Assembly: GCF_009617575.1 (NCBI RefSeq)
Contig: NZ_WIXJ01000001.1
Coordinates: 496,001-560,000, forward strand
Length of the DNA stretch: 64,000 nt
Direction: 5' to 3'
DNA from: Rhodocyclus gracilis
GTDB taxonomy: Bacteria; Pseudomonadota; Gammaproteobacteria; Burkholderiales; Rhodocyclaceae
Below, in pieces: positions 39,856 to 48,848 of this stretch. A program made the translations under genes and the position numbers. The notes beneath the pieces were generated by a model. The model was not told where the DNA came from. It worked only from the letters and a program-made list of their open reading frames with translations, and did no database searches. Every line of letters starts with the position of its first letter. The first letter of the stretch is position 1.

Positions 39856-41196
39856 ATGCCGATAGACGAACCTCGTACTTCAGAAGACGGCGCCGCCCTG
39901 CACGACGATCTGGAGAGCTTCCGCCAGCGCATGGCCGCCGCCAGTGAATCGCTGATGATCACCGACCGCGATGGCGTCATTCGCCATGTCAACCGCGCCT
40001 TCGAGCGGCTCACCGGTTACACCGGCAGCGAAGCGCTCGGCCAGCCCGCCCACCTGATCAGCTCGGGGCTGCACCCGGAGAGTTTCTATGCCGAGCTATG
40101 GAACACCGTTCTCGCCGGGCGCGAATTCCGCGCGCTATTCACCAATCGGCGCAAGGACGGCGAGATATTCCACGAAGAAAAGACGATTCGCCCTTTCGTC
40201 GATAGCGACGGCGAGCCAGCCTTTCTGGTCGGCGTCGGTCGCCCGGTAAATGACTTTGTGCATGACGCGCTGGCGCGTCTGGAACGACTCGCCAATATCG
40301 ACGGGCTGACCGGGCTGCCCGGACGCACACTCTTCCTCGACCGTCTGGCGCAGCATTGCGCGCGCGCCGTGCGGCACGGCAAGGCCTTTGCCGTCGCCTT
40401 TCTCGACCTCGATAACTTCAAGTCGATCAACGACCGCTTCGGCCACGCGGCGGGCGATCTGGCGCTGTGCGCCACGGCACGGCGCCTGCAGGAGGGCGTA
40501 CGCAAGGAAGACACCGTGGCGCGACTGGGCGGCGACGAATTCGGCATCATCCTCTGCGACATCCACGAACGCGACGCCATCGCCCAGATTCTCGACAAGA
40601 TCATCTCCCGTCTGGCGACGGGCATCCTCATCGACACCACGGCGGTGCCGATTCACAGTAGCGTCGGCGTCAGCATTTTCGCGGCGGACGAAGTCGCCGA
40701 CAGCCGCGGCGACGAACTCTTGCGCCGCGCCGATCACGCCATGTACGCCGCCAAGGCCGCCGGCGGCGGGCTGCGCTTTGCCCACCCGCGCAACACCGTC
40801 GCGCCGCTCGCCACGCCCCTCTCCACGCCGCTCCCCGGCGCACCCTGCGCGACGGTGATGGCTATCGCCGTGCCGCTTGCCCCGGCAAACGACCCCGTCT
40901 TGTCCGATTCCGCACCAGCGCCGGCAACGGCCTTGGCGACGGACACATCGACAACGCCTCCCCTGCGGGGGGATGACACGCACGAAGCGATGGCTCAGCC
41001 CTCTTCGTCGCAGCGCTGGTGCCCTCCCCCGCCGGCAGGGCCCGTGCCCCCCGCCAACAACGCAGAAGACGCAGACACAGCACGCACCGCACACTCCCCA
41101 CTCACTACAAAAACCGCACCCCCGGCATACGCCGCCCCCCCACCGGACACGCGGAGCGAACACGAAGCCCATGCGTCATCCGGCAGCGGGGAGTAA
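39856..41196 (+). CDS. PAS-GGDEF diguanylate cyclase
   Basis: A 446-residue protein with a PAS domain (about 25-140) and a GGDEF domain whose active site GGDEF is intact at 225-229. The inhibitory I-site RxxD (R216, D219) sits 5 residues upstream, so it should make cyclic di-GMP with product inhibition. The start at 39856 has GAGGAGA upstream; the frame opens earlier at 39796. Residues about 305-446 are a low-complexity Ala/Pro/Thr tail with no domain. The stop overlaps that of the convergent rtcA-like gene. No membrane span. Confidence 0.93.
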   Translation: MPIDEPRTSEDGAALHDDLESFRQRMAAASESLMITDRDGVIRHVNRAFERLTGYTGSEALGQPAHLISSGLHPESFYAELWNTVLAGREFRALFTNRRKDGEIFHEEKTIRPFVDSDGEPAFLVGVGRPVNDFVHDALARLERLANIDGLTGLPGRTLFLDRLAQHCARAVRHGKAFAVAFLDLDNFKSINDRFGHAAGDLALCATARRLQEGVRKEDTVARLGGDEFGIILCDIHERDAIAQILDKIISRLATGILIDTTAVPIHSSVGVSIFAADEVADSRGDELLRRADHAMYAAKAAGGGLRFAHPRNTVAPLATPLSTPLPGAPCATVMAIAVPLAPANDPVLSDSAPAPATALATDTSTTPPLRGDDTHEAMAQPSSSQRWCPPPPAGPVPPANNAEDADTARTAHSPLTTKTAPPAYAAPPPDTRSEHEAHASSGSGE

Positions 41197-42372
41197 TGCC
41201 GAAACGTCGTCAGAAGACGAAAGCGCAGCGGACGCCGCAATTGTCTCCGGGGCCACGATCGCCGCGCCCGCCTCGGCCGCGGAGCGGCGCGCAGCGTGAG
41301 TCGCCGGCGCTGTCTTGCCCCGATTGCCGGTGAGCGGCGGCGGGCGTTCGCGCCGGGCGCCCTGCACATGCACCTGCCCGGCCTCGCCGACGCGTCCGCG
41401 CACAACGACGTCAACCGCAAGAAATTCGCGCAACAGCGCCACCTCATCGCACAAGGTCGGCGTAATGCGGCAGGTCGAAAAGCTCGAACGCCCCTGCGCG
41501 AACGCCAGTGGCAGCACCAGCTGGCTCGCCTGCCAGGGGTCCAGCGCCCCGTCGACCGCAACGTGCGTCAGCAACTGCTCGGCCGCCTCGTCGGCGACGG
41601 CATCGCCGTTGCGCCCGAGCGTGCCGGAGGCCCAGTAGCACTGCTGGCTGTGTTCGAACTCGGCGAAAAGCACGACAAAGGCGCCGGGACAAACCGCCGG
41701 CACGAGGCACGGCTCGATGCTCAACGGCACGCCGAGCGGCTCCAGTCGGCGCAACGCCCGCGCCCGCTGACGTTCGGCGACCGAGCGATCCAGCCCGGCC
41801 ACCACCGCGTAACCACGCACGCCGAGCAAGGCACCGCGCGTGCGCACTTTCAGCGCCGCCAGACGCGTGACAGGACGGATGCCGGCGACGATCATGCCGC
41901 CGCCCCGCGGACTGAAGCCCGCGCGCAGCAACTGCGCGCTCACCCGCAGTCCGGCGTCTTCCAGCAAGGGCAACAAGGCCTCGGCGAAATACTGGTAACA
42001 CGGACTATGCGGCGCATGCGTCGCGCCCGCCAGCCGGAGGCGCGAGGACGAACCGGCGAAACTCAGGGGCAGAAGAAGCGACAGCAGCAAGGACACCGCT
42101 GAGCCCTGCGCCGGCACCGAGAACGAGTAATCCCCCGCCACGCAGCGACGCGGCGCGAAGCTCAGCGTCTGCGATCCGGCCATCGCCCCGGTGACCTCGG
42201 CCTGGCCGATACGCGCCGCCGCCTCGATGCCTCCCAGATCCCCGAGGCGCAAGCCCGGCGTCTGCCGCCGTGCGCGAATGTGGCGCAAGCGCACCGGACG
42301 CCCCGTCAGCAAGGCGAGGCTCAGCGCGCTACGCACCGTTTGCCCGCTCTCGACGGCCTCAATGTCGATCAT
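41176..42372 (-). CDS. RtcA-like RNA 3'-terminal phosphate cyclase homologue lacking key residues
   Basis: A 398-residue protein whose fold matches RtcA: SALSLALLTGRPVRLRHIRA, the GDYSFSV-GSxxSLL block, PRGGG and the final QLVLPLAFAQG. Two catalytic features look wrong. The N-terminal EGGGQ loop is reduced to VESGQ, and the histidine that becomes adenylylated in E. coli RtcA (near 309, in SCHLLTN) is replaced: here the segment reads CRITPTLCDEV. A 70-residue Ala-rich tail (about 330-398) is extra. Start ATG at 42372 matches the family start; a GTG at 42414 is alternative. No rtcB or rtcR neighbour is seen. Likely an inactive or altered-function homologue. Confidence 0.8.
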   Translation of the reverse strand: MIDIEAVESGQTVRSALSLALLTGRPVRLRHIRARRQTPGLRLGDLGGIEAAARIGQAEVTGAMAGSQTLSFAPRRCVAGDYSFSVPAQGSAVSLLLSLLLPLSFAGSSSRLRLAGATHAPHSPCYQYFAEALLPLLEDAGLRVSAQLLRAGFSPRGGGMIVAGIRPVTRLAALKVRTRGALLGVRGYAVVAGLDRSVAERQRARALRRLEPLGVPLSIEPCLVPAVCPGAFVVLFAEFEHSQQCYWASGTLGRNGDAVADEAAEQLLTHVAVDGALDPWQASQLVLPLAFAQGRSSFSTCRITPTLCDEVALLREFLAVDVVVRGRVGEAGQVHVQGARRERPPPLTGNRGKTAPATHAARRSAAEAGAAIVAPETIAASAALSSSDDVSALLPAAG

Positions 42373-42938
42373 CGGGCGGTCGTGCGGCAGGCGTGGCGGA
42401 GCGCAAGGCAACACGCCCCAACGGCGAGGCGGCGAACTCAGGCGGCGGCTGGCACCGGATGGTGCGCAGAAAGAGCGGCGAATTTGTCATGGTCGCTCCA
42501 CAAAAACGGGCGGCGACCCCGATGGCGAAGCCCGACGGCCCACTCTAGCCAGCGCAAGGCCCACCGCCAATACAGCCTTCGCAGAGTTTCCGACTACGGC
42601 AAACCGGGTAATGGCGACACCCTGCCGCGCCCGGCGACGCGATCAGGCGTTCGCGAAACCATTCGGGCAACTCGGCACATCGGCGATTTGTGGGATAATC
42701 GCCGCCTCTTTCACCCCCAAAAACGGGGCCAGCAGCTTCGCCGACTACGCCCCGCCACTCAGGTCTTGCCTCATTTTCCCGCATCCGCCGGGCCGAATTT
42801 TTCCGCTTTTGCCCGCCGCGACCGACGCTTTTCTCCGACCGGAGCCCGCCGGAACCCTCCGACGCCCCCCGGCCGCACCGCACTGTGCGCCGCCCGCGAC
42901 GAGTCCTGTTTTCCGTCCTGTCATTGAGAGTGCATGTC
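42373..42938. other. divergent intergenic region, 566 bp
   Basis: It separates the rtcA-like gene (minus) from pckG (plus). No gene is supported despite several open frames, which have weak starts and no recognisable product. An extended -10 (TGGGATAAT, 42691-42699) on the plus strand may promote pckG with a leader of about 230 nt. Confidence 0.5.
42691..42699 (+). promoter_or_regulatory. extended -10 promoter element, candidate for pckG
   Basis: TG-N-GATAAT lies about 240 bp upstream of pckG. There is no clear -35 hexamer at the proper distance. It is the best -10 match in the region. Confidence 0.35.
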
Positions 42939-44792
42939 ATGAATCCAAGCGTTTCACTTAACGTTCCTGAATACGTCAAACACCGCCGACTGATCCAGTG
43001 GGTCGCCGACATCGCCGCGCTGACGCAACCGGCACGCGTTGTCTGGGCCGACGGTTCGCAAGAGGAGTACGACCGCCTCTGTGGCGAGATGGTCGACGCC
43101 GGCATGTTCATCCGCCTGAACGCGGAAAAGCGTCCGAACTCCTACCTCGCCTGGTCGGACCCCTCCGACGTCGCGCGCGTCGAAGACCGTACCTTCATCT
43201 GCTCCGACACCAAGGAAGAAGCCGGCCCGACCAACAACTGGGAAGACCCGGAAACGATGCGCGGCACGCTGAACGGCCTGTTCCAGGGCTCGATGCACGG
43301 CCGCACGATGTACGTCATCCCCTTCTCGATGGGGCCGCTCGGCTCGCCGATCGCGCACGTCGGCGTCGAAATCAGCGACAGCCCCTACGTCGTCGTCAAC
43401 ATGCGCACGATGACGCGCATGGGCCGTGCCGTGTTTGACGTGCTCGGCGCCGATGGCGAATTCGTTCCCTGCGTGCACTCGGTCGGCGCCCCGCTGTCAC
43501 CCGGCGAAAAAGACTCGCGCTGGCCGTGCAACCCGGAAACCAAGTACATCGTGCACTTCCCGAAGACGCGCGAAATCTGGTCCTACGGCTCCGGCTACGG
43601 CGGCAACGCGCTGCTCGGCAAGAAGTGCTTCGCGCTGCGCATCGCCTCGACGATGGCGCGCGAAGAAGGCTGGCTGGCCGAACACATGCTGATCCTCGGC
43701 GTCGAATCGCCGGCCGGTGAAAAGACCTACGTCGCCGCCGCCTTCCCGTCCGCCTGCGGCAAGACCAACTTCGCCATGCTCATTCCGCCGAAGACCTTCG
43801 ACGGCTGGAAGATCACCACCATCGGCGACGACATCGCCTGGATCAAGCCGCAGACCGACGCCGACGGCGTCACGCGCTTCTACGCGATCAATCCGGAAGC
43901 CGGCTTCTTCGGCGTAGCGCCCGGCACCTCCGAGAAGACCAACTTCAACGCCATGGCGACCTTGAAGGAAAACATCATCTTCACCAACGTCGCGCTGACC
44001 GACGACGGCGATGTGTGGTGGGAAGGCATGACCAAGGAAGCCCCGGCGCACCTGATCGACTGGCAAGGCAAGGACTGGACGCCGGCCATCGGCAAGGAAA
44101 CCGGCCGCAAGGCAGCGCACGCCAACTCGCGCTTCACCGCGCCGGCGTCGCAATGCCCGTCGATCGACGCCAACTGGGAAAACCCGCAGGGCGTGCCGAT
44201 CTCGGCCTTCCTCTTCGGCGGCCGTCGCGCCACCACGGCACCGCTGGTGCAACAAGCCTTCAACTGGGACTTCGGCGTTTACCTCGCCGCCACCCTCGGT
44301 TCGGAAACGACCGCCGCCGCCTTCGGCGCGCAAGGTGTCGTCCGCCGCGATCCGTTCGCCATGCTGCCCTTCTGCGGCTACAACATGGGCGACTACTTCG
44401 CGCACTGGATCAAGATGGGCCGCAAGATCGATGAAGCGCCCGGCATCTTCTGCGTGAACTGGTTCCGCACCAACGAGAAGGGCGAATTCCTGTGGCCCGG
44501 CTTCGGTGACAACATGCGCGTCCTGAAGTGGGTCGTCGACCGCGTGCGTGGTCGCGTCGGTGCCAAACAGGGCGAACTCGGTCTCCTGCCGCACTACAGC
44601 GACATCGACTGGAGCGGCCTCGACATCAGCGAAGAACAGTTCGCTGCATTGACGAAGATCGACCCGGCCGAATGGACGACCGAACTCGCCGGCCACGCCG
44701 AATGGTTCGACAAGATCGGGGCGAAGACGCCGCAACAGCTGCGCCTGATCCGCGACTATTTCGCACTGGCTTTCCCGAAGAAGGCGAGCTAA
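42939..44792 (+). CDS. pckG: phosphoenolpyruvate carboxykinase (GTP)
   Basis: A 617-residue GTP-type enzyme converting oxaloacetate to phosphoenolpyruvate, for gluconeogenesis from organic acids. The P-loop [11 protein letters not shown] (about 269-279) includes the mobile Cys of the P-loop, and FPSACGK, GDDIAW and the GTP-binding [10 protein letters not shown] blocks are intact. Length and sequence are typical. The ATG at 42939 has GAGAG upstream. It is followed by a strong hairpin and then an aminotransferase gene in the same direction, 221 bp on. Confidence 0.97.
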   Translation: MNPSVSLNVPEYVKHRRLIQWVADIAALTQPARVVWADGSQEEYDRLCGEMVDAGMFIRLNAEKRPNSYLAWSDPSDVARVEDRTFICSDTKEEAGPTNNWEDPETMRGTLNGLFQGSMHGRTMYVIPFSMGPLGSPIAHVGVEISDSPYVVVNMRTMTRMGRAVFDVLGADGEFVPCVHSVGAPLSPGEKDSRWPCNPETKYIVHFPKTREIWSYGSGYGGNALLGKKCFALRIASTMAREEGWLAEHMLILGVESPAGEKTYVAAAFPSACGKTNFAMLIPPKTFDGWKITTIGDDIAWIKPQTDADGVTRFYAINPEAGFFGVAPGTSEKTNFNAMATLKENIIFTNVALTDDGDVWWEGMTKEAPAHLIDWQGKDWTPAIGKETGRKAAHANSRFTAPASQCPSIDANWENPQGVPISAFLFGGRRATTAPLVQQAFNWDFGVYLAATLGSETTAAAFGAQGVVRRDPFAMLPFCGYNMGDYFAHWIKMGRKIDEAPGIFCVNWFRTNEKGEFLWPGFGDNMRVLKWVVDRVRGRVGAKQGELGLLPHYSDIDWSGLDISEEQFAALTKIDPAEWTTELAGHAEWFDKIGAKTPQQLRLIRDYFALAFPKKAS

Positions 44793-44802
44793 GCCCCTCC
44801 TT

Positions 44803-44834
44803 GCTCCGGCCGGCGCCTGCGCGTTGGCCGGAGC
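44803..44834 (+). terminator. hairpin downstream of pckG
   Basis: GCTCCGGCC and GGCCGGAGC form a perfect 9-bp stem around a 14-base loop, starting 11 bp after the pckG stop. No T-run follows. It is a likely transcript end or stabiliser. Confidence 0.55.
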
Positions 44835-44938
44835 TGCGGCACGCGGTACTTAAGCACCACTCGTAAGCGCTACCAGTACGCGCTGCTGCGCCAAGCTGCT
44901 CGTACTCGCTGTTCGTACCACGCCGTTCACACCATTTA

Positions 44939-44987
44939 CGCCGCTGCCTCCGACCACCGCCCTTGCGCGGCTCCGGTGGCAGCGGCG
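44939..44987 (+). repeat. strong inverted repeat in leader of aminotransferase gene
   Basis: CGCCGCTGCC and GGCAGCGGCG pair perfectly over 10 bp; after one mismatch, CCG/CGG adds 3 bp. The loop is 21 bases. It ends 26 bp before the aminotransferase ATG and could modulate its expression or act as an attenuating terminator (followed by a weak T/C-rich stretch). Confidence 0.45.
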
Positions 44988-45013
44988 TTCCACTTTCTCC
45001 TGTGGAGACTCGC

Positions 45014-46219
45014 ATGGCATCACGTCCTTCTCAGGCAACGCCGCCGGCAGCGCCCTCTTTTCCCGCCCCGCGCGTCGCTGATATCTCGCCTTTCCACGTC
45101 ATGGAGTTGCTGGCGCGCGCACAAGCGCTGGAAGCCGAAGGGCGCGACATCGTCCACCTCGAAGTCGGCGAACCGGACTTCCCGACGCCGGCGCCGATCA
45201 TCGCCGCCGCGCAGGCGAGCATCGCCGACGGCCGCGTCTTCTATACGCCGGCGCTCGGCTTGCCGGCGCTGCGGCAGGCGATTGCCGATTTTTACCGTCA
45301 GCATCACGGCGTCGACGTCGCGGCTTCACGCATCGTCGTCACCGCCGGCGCCTCAGGCGCGCTGCTGCTGGCACTCGCCTGTCTGGCCAGCCCCGGCGGC
45401 GAATGGCTGCTCACTGACCCCGGCTACCCGTGCAACCGGCACTTCGTGCGCAGTTTTGAAGGCGTACCGGTCGGCATTCCGGTCGGTGCCGAGAACGGCT
45501 TCCAGCCGACGCTCGATGATCTCGCCGCGCACTGGAACGAGCGCAGCGTCGGCGCCCTGCTCGCCACGCCGGCCAACCCGACCGGCACGCTGATCGAACC
45601 GGAACGGCTCGCCGCCATCGCCGACTTCATCCGCGCCCGCCGGGGGGCACTGATCGTCGATGAGATTTATCTCGGTCTGACTTTCGACAGCGACGCGCCG
45701 ACGGCGCTGGCGCTCGGCGATGACCTTTTCGTCATCAACAGCTTCTCGAAGTATTTCGGTATGACCGGCTGGCGACTGGGCTGGCTGGTCGTTCCCGACG
45801 CCTATGTGCGCGACGTCGAAAAGCTGGCGCAAAACCTCTTCATCGCGCCGTCAACGCCGGCACAGCACGCGGCGCTGGCCGCCTTCGCGCCGGAGACGAT
45901 TGTGCTTCTGGAAGAACGCCGCGCTGAATTCCGCCGCCGCCGCGATTTCATGGCGCCCGCGCTGGAAGCTCTCGGTTTTCGCATCACCGCGCGCCCGGAT
46001 GGCGCCTTCTACCTCTACGCCGATTGCAGTGCGCTCACCAACGACAGCGAGCGTTTCGCGCACGAACTGCTCGAAGAAGCCGGCGTCGCCGTCACGCCGG
46101 GGCTCGACTTTGGCAGCCACCGCCCCGAACGCCACTTGCGCTTTGCGCTGACGACCTCGGTGGAACGACTGGGCGAAGCCGTCGAGCGGATTCGCCGCTT
46201 CATCGCGAAAAAAGCTTAG
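45014..46219 (+). CDS. PLP-dependent class I/II aminotransferase
   Basis: A 401-residue aminotransferase. Motifs are HLEVGEPDFPTP near residue 50, PANPTGT, VDEIYLGL and the PLP lysine in NSFSKYFGMTGWRLGW. It resembles AspC/ArAT-like and alanine-type enzymes, without a defined substrate. The ATG at 45014 has TGGAG upstream. It follows pckG and precedes ampD, which is on the other strand, so no operon tells its role. Confidence 0.9.
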   Translation: MASRPSQATPPAAPSFPAPRVADISPFHVMELLARAQALEAEGRDIVHLEVGEPDFPTPAPIIAAAQASIADGRVFYTPALGLPALRQAIADFYRQHHGVDVAASRIVVTAGASGALLLALACLASPGGEWLLTDPGYPCNRHFVRSFEGVPVGIPVGAENGFQPTLDDLAAHWNERSVGALLATPANPTGTLIEPERLAAIADFIRARRGALIVDEIYLGLTFDSDAPTALALGDDLFVINSFSKYFGMTGWRLGWLVVPDAYVRDVEKLAQNLFIAPSTPAQHAALAAFAPETIVLLEERRAEFRRRRDFMAPALEALGFRITARPDGAFYLYADCSALTNDSERFAHELLEEAGVAVTPGLDFGSHRPERHLRFALTTSVERLGEAVERIRRFIAKKA

Positions 46220-46256
46220 CGTCCAGAGGCGGTGGTGCGATGGCACGGACTCGCGG

Positions 46257-46895
46257 CTAGCACTGCCGCGGTGGAATCCCCGTGCCGACGAGCCGTGGCC
46301 ACTCGAAATACGGCCCCGGATCGGTCTTGCGCCCCGGCGCGATGTCGCTGTGGCCCGCCAGCGCCTGCACAGGATGACGTTCCGCCAAGGCGCGCAGCAA
46401 GGGGCGCAGGGCAGCGTACTGGGCATCGGTGAACGGATGGGCGTCGCCGCCTTCCAGTTCGATACCGAGCGAAAAATCGTTGCAGCGCGACCGTCCTTGC
46501 CAGTTCGACACCCCGGCATGCCAGGCGCGGCGGGTGGTTGCGACGAACTGAATGAGTTCGCCATCGCGCCGGATCAGAAAATGCGACGAGACACGCAAGT
46601 GGGCGATGCCGGCGAAGTAGGGATGTGCCGCCGGATCAAGCGTGTTGGTAAACAGCCGCAGGATGTCGTCGCCGCCGAATTCGTCGGGCGGCAGGCTGAT
46701 GGCGTGGATGACGGCGAGGCAGATCGCCTCTCCCGCCGGCCGTTCGTCGGCATTCGGCGATTCAACACGCCGCCCGCCCGACAACCAGCCGGCGGCGTCG
46801 ATCACAAGGGGGGCCTCCGTGACGGCGCTGCCTTCTGACGGCGCGAGCGGCGTCTGCGCGTTCGGGTTGTCAGGCGTGGCGTGTCCGGCGGGCAT
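46257..46895 (-). CDS. ampD: 1,6-anhydro-N-acetylmuramoyl-L-alanine amidase
   Basis: A 212-residue zinc amidase that splits anhydromuropeptides in wall recycling. The family Zn ligands are seen as VIHAISLPP (first His) and the final AGHSDIAPGRKTDPGPYFEW (His and Asp). ILRLF and SSHFLIRRDGELIQFV are the central blocks. The start is the ATG at 46895, with GAGGTG 10 nt upstream. It is 13 bp downstream of the small PP0621-family gene on the same strand, a common pairing. The N-terminal 35 residues are an extra low-complexity stretch. Confidence 0.94.
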   Translation of the reverse strand: MPAGHATPDNPNAQTPLAPSEGSAVTEAPLVIDAAGWLSGGRRVESPNADERPAGEAICLAVIHAISLPPDEFGGDDILRLFTNTLDPAAHPYFAGIAHLRVSSHFLIRRDGELIQFVATTRRAWHAGVSNWQGRSRCNDFSLGIELEGGDAHPFTDAQYAALRPLLRALAERHPVQALAGHSDIAPGRKTDPGPYFEWPRLVGTGIPPRQC

Positions 46896-46908
46896 GCGTG
46901 GCGCCACC

Positions 46909-47145
46909 TCAAGAACCCGCCGGATCTTGCGGATGATCGCGGCGTCGATGCTCGGGCGTGCAATAGAACTGCCCGCCAACGCGCTCGCTCTCGCTCTCCG
47001 GCACGTTCACGCCGCAATGCGCACAGACGACCATGCGTTCGGCGCCGCGCACACGCGGTGGCGGCACCGCGCCACGCGGCCGACGGCTACGCCACCAGTA
47101 AATCAGAAGCCCTGCCAGAGCCATCAACACCAGCAATTTAGCCAT
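46909..47145 (-). CDS. PP0621 family membrane/zinc-ribbon-like protein
   Basis: A 78-residue protein: an N-terminal single span (MAKLLVLMALAGLLIYWW), an Arg-rich stretch, then a CAHCGVNVPxSES and GQFYCTPEH pattern with Cys and His residues spaced like a small zinc ribbon. This matches the PP0621 family that often precedes ampD. The ATG at 47145 has GAGGAT upstream. Function is unknown. Confidence 0.88.
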   Translation of the reverse strand: MAKLLVLMALAGLLIYWWRSRRPRGAVPPPRVRGAERMVVCAHCGVNVPESESERVGGQFYCTPEHRRRDHPQDPAGS

Positions 47146-47333
47146 GCCATCCTCGTTCGCTGCCAAGGCGGGCAGGATAGCAGATGCGCCCGCCCGACCC
47201 GCCGCGCCAGCGGCCCCCTGTGTCACACAACCGACACTGAAGCCCTGCAGGCGCCCGAAAAGGCCGTGACGACTTGACGGGAAAACGCCTAATGCGATCT
47301 ACTTCGCGGCTTTGATCGCGAGGAACCCACGCC

Positions 47334-48848
47334 ATGTCTTCTGCATCTCGAGTCCTGAACGCCGCACTACGCAACAAAATCATGTCCGCCGACGAAGCGG
47401 CGGCCCTGATTTCCTCAGGGGTCAATGTGGGCATGAGTGGTTTCACCGGCTCGGGCTATCCGAAGAGCATTCCGGCCGCGCTGGCGCGCCGCATTACGGC
47501 GGCGAACGAAGCCGGCGAGAAATTCCGCATCGGCGTGTGGACCGGCGCGTCGACGGCGCCTGAACTCGACGGCGCGCTGGCCAGTGTCGACGGCGTCGAG
47601 ATGCGTCTGCCCTACCAGTCCGACCCCACCTGCCGCAAACGCATCAACGCCGGTGAAATGGAGTACATCGACATTCACCTGTCGCATGTCGCGCAATTCG
47701 TCTGGTTCGGCTTTCTCGGCAAGCTCGACATCGCCGTCGTGGAAGTCGCCGGCATCCTCGAAGACGGCCGCCTGATTCCCTCGTCGTCGGTCGGCAACAA
47801 CAAGACCTGGCTCGACCAGGCCGACAAGGTGATCCTCGAGGTCAACTCCTGGCAAAACGCCCAGCTCGAAGGCATGCACGACGTCTACTACGGCACGCAA
47901 CTGCCGCCGAACCGTCAGCCGATCCCCATCGTTCGCCCCGGCGACCGCATCGGCGAACCCTACCTGCGCTGTGATCCGAGCAAGATCATCGCCGTCGTCG
48001 AAACGAACGCGCCTGATCGCAACACGCCGTTTACGGCGCCGGACGACGACTCGCGCCGCATCGCCGGCCACGTCATCGAATTCCTCTCTCATGAAGTGAA
48101 GATGGGCCGCCTGCCGGCCAACCTGCTGCCGCTGCAATCGGGCGTCGGCAACATCGCCAATGCGGTGATGGCCGGTCTCAACGACAGCCCCTTCGAACAC
48201 CTCACCGCCTACACCGAAGTGCTGCAGGACGGCATGCTCGACCTCATCAAGTCCGGCAAGCTCGACTTCGCCTCGGCGACTGCCTTCTCGCTCAGCCCGA
48301 ACGCACTGGCCGAGCTGAACGCCGACATGGCGCTGTATCGCGACAAGATCCTGCTGCGCCCGCAAGAGATCAGCAACCACCCGGAAGTGATCCGCCGTCT
48401 TGGCGTCATCTCGATGAACGGCATGATCGAAGCCGACATCTTCGGCAACGTCAATTCGACGCACATCATGGGCAGCTCGATCATGAACGGCATCGGCGGC
48501 TCCGGCGACTTCGCGCGCAACGCCTATCTGTCGATCTTCCTGACGCCTTCGCAAGCCAAGAATGGCAGCATTTCCTGCATCGTGCCGATGGTCTCGCACA
48601 CCGACCACACCGAACACGACGTACAGGTGCTCGTCACCGAGCAAGGTCTGGCCGACTTGCGCGGCCTGTCGCCGAAGCAACGCGCCAAGGTCGTCATCGA
48701 CAAGTGTGCGCACCCGGACTTCCGTCCGGCGCTGCACGACTACTACGAGCGCGCGATGAAGCAGGCCTCGGGTCGGCAAACGCCGCACATCCTCGACGAA
48801 GCCCTCTCCTGGCACAGCCGCTACCTGAAGACGGGCAGCATGCGCTAA
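47334..48848 (+). CDS. acetyl-CoA hydrolase/transferase (succinyl-CoA:acetate CoA-transferase type)
   Basis: A 504-residue CoA transferase of the AarC/Cat1/ACH1 type. The catalytic Glu is in YTEVLQDG (about 295) and the GVGNIANAVMAGL motif follows. FTVLS-type CoA transferases of this kind move CoA between succinyl-CoA and acetate or propionate; simple hydrolysis is also possible. Start ATG with GAGGA upstream. It is alone on its strand and convergent with the GGDEF-hemerythrin gene, whose stop codon overlaps its own by 3-4 bp. Confidence 0.92.
   Translation: MSSASRVLNAALRNKIMSADEAAALISSGVNVGMSGFTGSGYPKSIPAALARRITAANEAGEKFRIGVWTGASTAPELDGALASVDGVEMRLPYQSDPTCRKRINAGEMEYIDIHLSHVAQFVWFGFLGKLDIAVVEVAGILEDGRLIPSSSVGNNKTWLDQADKVILEVNSWQNAQLEGMHDVYYGTQLPPNRQPIPIVRPGDRIGEPYLRCDPSKIIAVVETNAPDRNTPFTAPDDDSRRIAGHVIEFLSHEVKMGRLPANLLPLQSGVGNIANAVMAGLNDSPFEHLTAYTEVLQDGMLDLIKSGKLDFASATAFSLSPNALAELNADMALYRDKILLRPQEISNHPEVIRRLGVISMNGMIEADIFGNVNSTHIMGSSIMNGIGGSGDFARNAYLSIFLTPSQAKNGSISCIVPMVSHTDHTEHDVQVLVTEQGLADLRGLSPKQRAKVVIDKCAHPDFRPALHDYYERAMKQASGRQTPHILDEALSWHSRYLKTGSMR

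Noticed and set aside
42191-42961. Plus-strand frames across the rtcA-like start and the pckG leader
   Set aside because: Composition is shadow-like and overlaps the rtcA-like gene and pckG start; no ribosome site or domain.
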